The notes under the pieces are model-generated. The model ran no database searches, was not told the origin of the DNA, and saw nothing but the letters and a program-made list of their open reading frames with translations. DNA of 64,000 bases from Agarilytica sp045430345 (GTDB lineage Bacteria; Pseudomonadota; Gammaproteobacteria; Pseudomonadales; Cellvibrionaceae). Position numbers and translations under genes: made by a program. This document shows, one piece after another, positions 43,267 to 55,200 of this stretch. The first letter of the stretch is position 1. Every line of letters begins with the position of its first letter. The stretch covers positions 930,001 through 994,000 of the forward strand of contig JAILXT010000001.1 of NCBI GenBank assembly GCA_045430345.1. Direction: 5' to 3'.

Positions 43267-46200
43267 TCGTCACGAGACATCGCTATCATCGGAATTTCAT
43301 GCCGCCTACCAAACGGTATTAATCACTACGATGAACTGTGGCAAACGCTAAAAAACGGTGAAAGTGCTATTACATCCCTCCCGAATAACAGATGGGAATG
43401 GCCAGCGAACATATCACCCAAGACTACACATAGGGGGATTGATAAGGGGGGCTTTATCGATGATATCGAAAAATTTGACGCTCAGCTCTTTCGAATATCG
43501 CCCAGAGAAGCCGAGTTAATGGATCCCCAGCACCGTCTACTGTTAGAACAAAGCTGGTCCTGCATCGAAGACGCTGGCTATAAAAAAAGTGATTTGGAGG
43601 GAAGATCAATAGGCGTATTCGTCGGTGCTAGCGGCTCAGATTATCAACTGCGCCTAATCGAACAGAAAGAGGATATTTGCGCACACTTTGGTTTATCCAC
43701 TTCTAATGCCATATTGGCAAACCGGCTTTCTTATTATTTTGATTGGAGCGGGCCAAGTATGTTAGTAGACACCGCGTGCTCCAGCTCTTTGGTTGCTCTA
43801 AACGAGGCGGTAACATCTCTGCGAGCCGGTCATTGTTCTCAAGCACTCGTAGCTGGAGTTAATGTCATGTGTCATCCTGCTACCAGTATTGCTTACTATA
43901 AAGCCGGTATGCTTTCAAAGGACGGATACTGTAAAACATTTGATGCCTCGGCTAACGGGTATGTCCGTAGTGAAGGCGTTATCGCAGTACTATTAAAACC
44001 TCTTCACCAGGCCATACACGACGGCGATGATATTCGCGGCGTTATCAAGGGATGCTCCACGAACCATGGTGGGCAAGCTGCCGGCCTAACAGTACCCAAT
44101 CCAATTCAGCATACAGAACTAATCGAAAAAGCAATTTCAGATGCTCATATCTCAGTGGACCAAATGGATTACCTGGAGGCACACGGTACAGGAACCTCTC
44201 TTGGCGATCCCGTTGAAATAGAAGGGTTAAAAACCTTATTTTCAAAAAGAAAAAATCCGAATCATTGTGTTGTCGGATCAATCAAATCAAACTTAGGCCA
44301 CCTGGAAGCATGCGCGGGATTGGCAGGACTACTAAAAGTCTTGTTATGTTTCGAACATCAACGTGTCCCCAAGAATATTCATTACCATTCTCTAAACCCG
44401 AACATTGATCTTGAGAGTAGCGGGTTAAAAATATCGAATACCGAACACGATTTTTCGAAACAGTCTACACCGTTAACCGCAGGTATAAGCAGTTTTGGTT
44501 CCGGCGGTACAAACGCCCACGTGATCGTAGAGTCATTTAATAGGACTATAAACGAAACATCTGATACTGGACCGTCGGTAATCATACTTTCTGCAAAAAC
44601 GGATAATCAACTCCGAACCATGGCCCAATCATTAATTAGGTTTGTTGAATATAATAAATTTTCTATAAATCAGATTCACCAACTTGCATACACACTTCAA
44701 ACCCGCCGAGAATCTTTCGAAAAAAGAATTGGATTTATCTTCGCTAACGCTGAAGAGATTATTTCGGGACTGAGATCTTATGTAGAGACAGGAACGATTC
44801 GATATGATACTTCGTCAAATCAATCTCAATCTTCATTATCTAAAGCATTGGACGATTGGATATCAGGAGGTACTGTTAACTGGCATCAATATTATACGGT
44901 AGCGCCTCAGCACATGCGCGCGCCTACATACGTGTTCAATTCTAAACCTTATTGGAAACCGCTACCAAAATTTAATGCCGTACCAATGGTTGACTGTTCA
45001 ACCAACAATTTAGCGACACAGAAAAACCCAAATTGCACTGATTCGATGGCCCCAAAATCAGAAAAATCAACGATGACATTAATTGAGGAAAGCGTATATA
45101 AAAAACCAGATTATGTAATTACTGCGAATAAACCAAGAGGAATTTCACTTAAATCAATCATTCCCACAGATAAGCAACCGAACCGCGAGATCGGCATCAA
45201 CATAGATTCAACTGATAAAGACCCGATTTCTCTGGCAACTGAGATGAGAATCACCACTATAACGACCCGCTCTGATATAACAAAAGCATTAACAAAAAGC
45301 CTCTCTTCGTTACTATTTCTAGATGACTCCGACATCGATATCAACGAGCAGTTTACTTACATGGGACTGGACTCGATCAGCGGCGTGGAATGGTTACGGA
45401 ATGTTAATCGAGACCTAGATCTCACACTAACGGCCACAGCAATATATTCATATCCAACGATTACTCAACTCGCTGAGCATATCGTCAATAAAGTTGATAA
45501 CCATCCACAGGAATGTAAAGACTCTGAACCTCAAAGAAATATAACAATTGAAGTGCGAGAATCAGAAAAAACTAACCCCGAACAAACCAATGATCTGGAC
45601 GGAGATTCAGGTCACATTAAGGATGTTATCGAATCTGCGCTTGCGGAAGTACTTTTTTTGCCGGTAGAGGAGATAGATTCAGATGAGCCCTTCTCCTATT
45701 TGGGTTTAGATTCGATCAGTGGCGTCGAGTTTGTCAGATTGATTAACAAATCCCTATCCACAAACCTATCAGCTACACTGATCTATTCCTATCCTAGTAT
45801 TAGTCAGCTAGTACACCATATTGCTAGCGACCATTATTTAAAAAACACACACGCAAACTCAAGCTTTTGTATCACACCGAAAGATACAAACACACATGAA
45901 GAAACATCGTCCAATGCCTCATCTTCAAAGTCGAAACGATCTACCGCTTTTCCTTTAAATTATGAAATACCCACAAACAACATTGAAAATATTGATCACA
46001 GACCCCGATCATCCAAAATTGCCATTATTGGTATGGCGGGGCAATACCCCGGGGCATCACACCTTTCACAATACTGGGAAAATCTTATTCAGGGAATAAA
46101 TTCAGTAACGGAAATACCCAACACTCGCTGGAATAAATTTGACTATTACGATGCTCGGCCTTTTCAGAAAGGAAAAACCAATAGCAAATGGCTTGGTGCG

Positions 46201-49200
46201 CTTTCAGATATAGAGTGTTTCGATGCGGATTTTTTTGGTATTACGTCGGAAGAAGCGATACAAATGGACCCCCAACAACGTCTATTTTTACAGGAAGCTT
46301 ATCACAGTATTGAAAATTCGGGATACAGTCCCGAGTCACTTAAAGGAAAAAATTGCGGGGTTTATCTAGGTGTAAGTAACAATGAATACGCGACACTTCT
46401 TCGTGAAAGCGCGTACGGTGCTGCTGACAGAATTGGCAATAACTTAGGTATCGCTGCCGCGCGTATAGCATATTACCTGGATATAAAAGGCCCCGCTCTC
46501 GCAATTGATACCGCATGCTCCTCTTCCCTTGTAGCCGTTCATCTAGCATGCCAAGCCCTACGTAACAATGAGGTGAACCTCGCCCTTGCGGGTGGCGCAT
46601 GCACTTATTTAACCCCCGAACTTTATATCGGGATGTCTGTTTCAGGAATGCTAGCTCCAGATGGGCAGTGCAAGACATTCGACGATTTAGCCGATGGCAT
46701 CGTCCCAGGAGAAGGCATCGGAGCCGTTATGCTAAAGCGTTTAGAAGATGCTGAAGCAGACAACGATAATATTTTAGGGGTTATTATTGGCTCTGGTATT
46801 AATCAAGACGGAAAAACAAACGGCATTACGGCACCAAATGGTAAAAGCCAAACGGCATTGATACGCGATATTTATGAACGCTTCGATATAGATTCACAAA
46901 CTATTAGCTACGTTGAGACTCATGGAACAGGAACAAAGCTGGGGGATCCAATCGAGTTAGAAGCTTTATCAGAAGTGTTTTCGAAACACAACACAAAAAA
47001 ACAATATTGTATTTTGGGCTCGGTCAAAACAAACTTGGGACATACATCAGCGGCCTCAGGTATCGCCGGACTCCATAAAACTTTACTCGCGCTAAAACAT
47101 AGAAAAATACCCAAAAACATCCATTTCAAAAAACCTAACAGCCATTTTAACTTCCCCTCTTCTCCATTTATTGTTAACACACAAACCCAGGACTGGAAAG
47201 AACAGGAAGAAGCCCGACGAGCAGCTATTAGCTCATTTGGTATTAGCGGAACCAACGCACATATCGTCGTAGAAGAATACTGTTATAAAAATGACGAGGA
47301 AATACAATCAGGAATACCCGCCATATTCGTTTGCAGTGCGATCAACGAAGAACGGTTAGTAGCGAACCTGAAATCGCTTCACTCATATTTATCAAACAAC
47401 CGAGATATATCTCTTCATAACCTGTGTTATACGCTACAAACCGGCCGTAACCCGATGAAAAAGCGTCTTGCAATAGTCGCAGATAATATCGATAGCCTGC
47501 GGAATTCTATTCAGTCCCACATAAATGGAGAAGATACAGGTTCCACGCTTCATTACGACATTAGCACTACAAATATATCTACAATATTTGAAGCTCATGA
47601 TCTGTCTACTATCGTGTCTCAATGGGCAAAAAATGGAAGTATGAATAAGATCGCTAACCTATGGGTTAACGGCATTGACATAGACTGGAATTCTCTTCCA
47701 TATAGAAATGGACTCAGGAAAATTGAGCTTCCCGGATATGAGTTTTCCAAAAGTAAATTCTGGATTCCGAATTCAAATGGCGTCCTGAAGGACGCACTAG
47801 AAAGCGCCACTTATAACCTAAAATCATCCTCAATCCCAAAGAGTTCCCCGCCTATCCCGAACGACCAAACGGTTTCCGTCAACGAGGCGACTTTGATCGT
47901 AGAAACGCTTCGTGAGTATATTAATTTCCATCCAAACGTAGATAGCAGTCAATCATCTGTCTCCTTATGCAATATTACGTTTATTTCGCAGCCGTCAAAT
48001 AGACAAAATATTAACGTCGACATAAAAGAAGATACAAAGCATGGCGCCCTAACGTTTACCTGTGCCCAAGGTGACAATAAAGCCATATTTAAAGGGGAAA
48101 TAAACTCAAACGACACCAATAAACTTTCTTCTAAACCTCTACATGACACTCTAGCCAGATGCGGCCAGAAAATTGAAAATTCACCCGCCGTAATCAATGA
48201 TCCTAAAGAGATAACACGCATACATAGAGGAGAAAAAGAATTATTGATTCGGTGTTGTCAAACCGACGATTTCCCCATTGAAGAACGAAACGAATCTCTT
48301 ATTAACGTACTATTTTATAGTATAAGTAAATTTCTAAAAACACCTGTAGATACTATAAAACGAATTTTCTTTTCTCAACCACCACCTAAAAGTACATGGA
48401 TTTTATTAGAAGAAAAAAAACAGGGTTACAACGCGTACATCTGTGACGATCGCGGTACGATATGCATTGGTTTTGAGGGTATAACCCTAAGAGATAACGC
48501 AGACACCGATTCATATAAAGAATATGTAGGATCATCCCATGTGAATACAGAAAGTCCCGTTATAAAGAAAATTATGGGGATCATATCTACAATTTCGGAT
48601 CTTCCCCCTGCCCGTTTAAATGTAGATACAGAGCTGGGCGAATATGGGTTTGATTCAATAAAATTAAACCACCTTGCGTCTCAACTCAATCAAGAATTTT
48701 CTATAGCGATCACGCCAATACTATTTTTTCAATACCCCACCATAAAAACGCTATGCGAATACCTATCTGAAAACCATCAATTAAATGTCCGAGCAGGTAC
48801 GACTGACGAAAAGATCAATAAACCGTCTGGCGCACGCCATTATGACAGCAACAACGACAATCGAGACGCCATAGCGGTTGTGGGTATTAGCGTATGCCTA
48901 CCCGGCGCAAACAACCTAAATGAATTTTGGCAAAACCTTCTAAACGGAAAAGACTGTATAGAAGAGATACCTCCCTCGCGCTGGGATTGGCGAGATTACT
49001 GGGGTGATCCTAGTAAAGAAGCACTTAAAACAAATATAAAATGGGGAGGCTTTGCAAAAGAACTGACCTATTTTGATCCACTTTTCTTCGGTATATCGCC
49101 TCGTGAAGCAGAAATGATGGACGTCCAGCAACGGGCCCTCATCACCGCTGTATGGAAAGCCCTTGAAGACGCCGGATATGCGCCAGGTTCACTTGCCGGC

Positions 49201-52200
49201 AGCCAGACAGCAATCCTTGTTGGCACAGGCGGTGGCAGCTTCGGGAAACGCGTCCCAACTTTGGATACCGAAGCCGGCAGCATGCTAGGTATGATTCCAT
49301 CAATTGGGCCAAATCGGATAAGCCACTTACTCGATATTCACGGCCCAAGTGAGCCGATCGAAACAACTTGCTCGAGTTCATTGGTTGCCTTACACAGATC
49401 CATTTCATTGCTAAGAAATAAAGAATGCAACATGGCGATTGCCGGTGGCGTTAATGTACTGGCTACACCTGAACCTTTTTGCAGTCTAAGTAAAGCGGGA
49501 ATGCTAAGCAAAGATGGCCGCTGTAAAACATTCAGCCAAGACGCAAATGGATACGCGCGCGGCGAAGGCGCAGGTATTGTAGTGTTAAAACGCGTAGCCG
49601 ATGCCGAACGTGACGGCGACAATATCTACGGTCTAATCCTGGGAAGCGCAGAAAACCACGGAGGAAAATCTCAATCACTAACTGCGCCAAACCCAGTTGC
49701 TCAAACGGATCTACTAAAAAAAGCGTTTTCAAGTGCTGACGTAGCCTCTTCGAGCATTGGATATATTGAAGCACACGGAACCGGCACGGTTTTGGGTGAC
49801 CCCATCGAAACACATGCGCTAAAAATGGCATTTTCAAGTGATGGATCAACCCCCGAAACCACGAAATGTGGTATCGGATCCGTGAAAACAAATATCGGTC
49901 ATTTAGAACTTGCGTCAGGAATCGCAGGGGTAATCAAAGTGATTTTGCAGCTAAAACACAAAACACTAGTTAAAAGCCTTCACGCTGAAACACTTAATCC
50001 TCTTCTAGATTTAGAAGACAGCCCTCTATTTGTGGTACAAGAGAATCAAAAATGGAATCCACACTCCAGCCCTTCCGGAAAAACTTTGCCTCGGCGTGCT
50101 GGTGTTAGCTCATTTGGTTTTGGAGGTGTTAATGCTCATGTGATATTAGAGGAGTACCCAGAAAAAACAACGCACATTACAGACAACGGCGCGCCTGACC
50201 GCTGCATTATCATATTGTCAGCAAAAAGCCGATCCGCCCTGAGAGTAAAGACCCAGCAACTGTGCCAGGAAATAACTAACAATAAAAAAACATCACTGCA
50301 GTCTCTTGCTTATACCCTACAAGTAGGTCGAGATGATATGAGATACAGACTTGCTCTCATTGGATCTGATTTATCGACAATACAACAAGAATTGAATAAG
50401 TGGATACACAACGAAAGCAGCGCTTGTCAGGAATCTGAAGTATTGCCTAACGCGGTTATGGAAGGGTCTCCGGTAAAACCGGATCTCCTCTCGACATTAG
50501 AAAGCGAAAAAATACCGAAGATTGTTGAAGCATGGCTTTCCGGAAAGTCGATACATTGGCCAGACTTATATACAACTCAGCCCACGCGTACTTCTCTACC
50601 CAGCTATCCATTTGAAGGAAAAGACTACCTACCAAGGCTCGCCACGGAGATTCAAGAACAGACAGCGGGTTCTGAAGAACAGAACAATCACCTCAGCGGA
50701 TACAGGTGTTTCGCTCCAATATGGGATACTTTTGAACCAAATTTTGCGGTCAACGAAAATCCTAGTATGAAAAACATGCTTATCTTCGGTGAATTAGAGC
50801 ACCTAAATATCCCTAATTACGATACTAACCTACACCAAATACCTCTAACCAAAGAGAGCGATACGACTTCCCTTGTACGTCTAATAAAACAGCATTCCGA
50901 AAAATTTGATCGTATTGTTTGGCGGGTGCCTACCAACCCATTAGATACGCTCGGAAGTCAAACGATTATCGATAGTCAAGGCATTGGTGTATTAAGCGGT
51001 TTGAAGGTAATACAAGCATTGTTGGCGTCAGGCTATACACAACAAAATCTTCGCATCGACGTAATTACCGAAAATACGGTCAGTGCTCATCAAGACGACC
51101 GCATTAATCCCAGCCATTCCTGCATTCACGGGCTTATCGGGACACTAGCGAAAGAACAAAGTAACTGGGACATCAACCTCGTTGATATCGACCGAAAAGA
51201 TAAAATCCCATGGCATGAAATTCTAAATATACAGGCGGATAAACGTGGCCGATCAATCGCCGTTCGTCGAAATGAATGGTATCGAAAACAACTAATACCC
51301 GTTAATAATTGGGACTCTCAATGTCGATCATTCACGGATAACGGTGTCTACGTCATTATTGGAGGTGCGGGCGATGTCGGCGTATATATGACTGAATATC
51401 TAATACGCGAATATAATGCCCAAATTATTTGGCTGGGCCGACGACCTCTAAATAAACAAATAGAAGATAAAATCAATCAGGTAAATGTGGGCTGTATTTG
51501 TCCGCAATACCTTCAAGCCGATGCCTCAGACCACGATGCACTTCTCACTGCATACCAACAAATAAAAATACTTCACCAGAGAATTAACGGCGTAATTCAT
51601 GCCGCTATGGTGTTCTCTAGCGATGAAATAAAAGATGTTAATCCAGACAATTTTGAAAACATATTAAAATCAAAGGTCCATTCAAGCGTGCGTGTAGCCG
51701 ATGTATTTAAGGGGGAGCCCTTAGATTTCGTACTCTATTTTTCCTCACTAATAACATGTATCAAAAACCCTAAACAGAGCCATTATGCTGCCGCATGTGA
51801 ATTCAAAGATGCATTTGCATATCGCATGTCTCATGAATGGCAGTGCGCAACAAAAATAGTCAATTGGGGATATTGGGCTACGCAAGATGTAGTTCAATCA
51901 GAAGATTACGACCAACTTCTATCGATCGGCATTGGGTTTATCGAAAAAGATAAAGGTATGGCGTTATTGGAGACACTTATTTCTTCGCCTGTAACACAAT
52001 TGGGATTTATGCGGACCACTAAACCAATACCCATTGAGAATTCCTTAGATAAAGAACTTATTACTACACCCTATCACGCCATTGACCAATCACAACTCGA
52101 CGAAACAAACATATATTCAGACCGTAATATAATTAGCATACGAAACGCATTAAAAAATGACAACTCGGTATTAAACGACCTATTAGTCACCTATTTGTAT

Positions 52201-55200
52201 ACCCACCTAAATGAAATGGGACTATTTTCTGATGACCAGATAAATATATTTGAACGCGCCACGGAGATAGGAATACCAAAAAGCCTACACCAATGGTTAA
52301 AAGAATCACTACATGTTATTGAAAACAAACATTTTATTACTAAAGGAAACAATTACAACTTCATAAAAAACTCTTCAGCCCTAACAACCAAAGAAGCAAG
52401 AAATCTCTGGCTTGAGAAAAAATCAATATGGCTAGCTGACCCAGCAATGAAAGCGCGTGCACTACTTCTAGAACCAATATTTAAAGAACTTCCAAGAATT
52501 CTTACGGGAAAAATTCGTTCGACAGATGTATTATTTCCCAATTCTTCAATGGAACTTGTTGGCAACGTGTACAAGTTCAATCGAGTTGCTGATTTTTTTA
52601 ACGAAGCTCTTGCAAATACAATAGTTCGTATTTTGAAAAATAAAATAGGTGCCAATAACGACTATAAGATAAGAATACTGGAGATCGGCGCAGGCACCGG
52701 TGGAACGACAACAAGTATATTGAAAAACCTCAGCTCTTATCATAAACACATAGGGGAATACTGCTACACAGATATCTCTAGGGCTTTCCTATCACACGCA
52801 GAAAAAACATTTGGTCCCGAAAATCCATTTTTAACGTATAAGATATTCAACGTAGATAAACCTCTTTACGGACAGGGTATTGATATTGCCCAGTACGACA
52901 TAGTTGTTGCAGCCAATGTCCTTCACGCTACTGAGAATATGCGACGCACGCTAACCAATGCCAAAGCGACCCTGAAACAAGATGGAGTCATCCTTCTCAA
53001 CGAGATAAGCCAGAACTCGCTATTTATGCACTTAACTTTTGGCCTTACGGAGGGTTGGTGGTTATACGATGATATCGAATTAAGAGTACCAGGAAGCCCC
53101 GCACTATCCCCGAAAAACTGGAAACATGTTTTACATAGCGTTGGCTTTCATTCTATACAATATATGACCAAAAATGCGCATGACCTAGGACAGCAGATTA
53201 TCGTTGCAAAAAGCGACGGCATCGTAAGACAAAAACAAGAAAAAAATCCCAAACATAGAAATAAAACCACGAACAAAGAAAAACAGCCGCCACAATATAA
53301 CGAAATCTCAAACCCAATCACCCGAATAATCACCGAATGTATCCAACGTTTACTAAAAATACCGGAAGAAGAAATAGACGTCGATACTGCATTTTCAGAC
53401 TACGGTGTCGACTCTATAACAGGAGTCAACCTTGTAAACGAGTTGAATAATACGTGGGAAAGTGAGCTCGAAACTACAATTCTCTTTGACTACGCCACGG
53501 TTACCAAGCTTTCAGAGCACATTGAAAAGGAATATCCCGATCTAAGTCAAAAATTTCAACGAAAAAGAGATAATAAAACGACTGAATACGAGAAACGCGC
53601 CCAGAATACAGTGTCTTCATCTACAAACACAAATAATGAAAAAATTGCAATTATAGGTGTTGCTGGAAGGTTTTCTCAGAGCGATACCATAGATGAATTG
53701 TGGGATCACCTTGAAAAAAGCGAAGATCTAACTAGCCCAGTATCACGCTGGGATTTGGAACAATATGTCGACGAGATTGGTTCAAAAGAAATATGCAGAC
53801 ACGGAAGTTTTTTAGATGAAATAGACGCATTCGACCCTATGTTTTTTAATATTTCTGGGGTTGAAGCAAGATCAATGGACCCACAACAACGTATATTTCT
53901 CGAAGAGTCATGGCATGCATTAGAAGATGCTGGCTACGCAGGCAATAGCGTCAAAGGCAAAGAATGCGGCGTTTTTGTGGGATGTATGGGAGGAGACTAC
54001 CGTGAACTCGTTGAGAAAAATGCACCGGCACAAGCAATGTGGGGAAATTCACCTTCAATACTCCCTGCCCGTATCGCTTATCATCTGGATCTAAAGGGCC
54101 CGGCGGTAGCGATTGATACAGCCTGCTCGAGCTCTCTGGTTGCAATTCACCTCGCCTGCCAAAGCCTCCGTACAGGGGAAACAGAGATGGCGCTAGCCGG
54201 CGGGGTTTATGTGCAATGTACCCCACGGTTTTACATTAACGCAAACCGCGCAGCGATGCTCTCACCTTCCGGTCGTTGTCATACGTTTGACGATAGCGCC
54301 GATGGCTTTGTTCCGGGTGAAGGCGCTGGGGTACTGACATTGAAGCGGCTAGCCGATGCCGAACGGGATGGAGATCATATATATGGTGTGATTTCCGGGT
54401 CCGGCACAAATCAAGACGGCGCAACCAATGGCATCACTGCTCCAAGCGCAATATCTCAGGAAGAATTACTACGTAAAGTATATGACGGCTTCGGGGTAAA
54501 TGCCGCAGATATACAAATGGTTGAGGCGCATGGAACAGGCACACGCCTAGGAGATCCGATTGAATTTTCTGCACTAACAAAAGCATTTAAGAAGGATACG
54601 AAGCAAGCCCATTACTGTGCAGTCGGTTCAATTAAAACCAATATTGGTCATACGACCCATGCAGCGGGTGTGGCTGGTGTCATAAAAATACTATTGTCGC
54701 TAAAACATAGACGCATCCCAGCGTCTCTTCATTTCGAACATGGCAATAAAAATATTCAATTCAAAGACAGTCCCTTCTACGTTAACACTGCAATCAAAGA
54801 TTGGGGGGTGCCTGACAACGCGATACGCAGAGCAGCAGTTAGCTCATTTGGGTTTAGTGGTACAAACGCACATCTAGTAATTGAAGAGTCACCGAACAAA
54901 ACCCGCGAGACAACAATATGGCCTTCGTACTTATTTTTACTATCCGCAAAATCCCAGCCACAATTAAAACAGCAAGCAATTAAGTTACGCACCTATATTG
55001 AAAGTAATAATGGGCTATCCACTGACACCATTAGCTTTACGTTGCTAACTGGACGTGAGCATTTTGAACATAGGTTCTCATGTGTAGCACAGACACTGAC
55101 CGACCTAATGATACATCTCAATGACTTCATCGAAGGTGTTAAATCTGACTATAACACGTCCAGCCCTCCCTCAGATATTCAACCGGATGCATTTAGCGAT

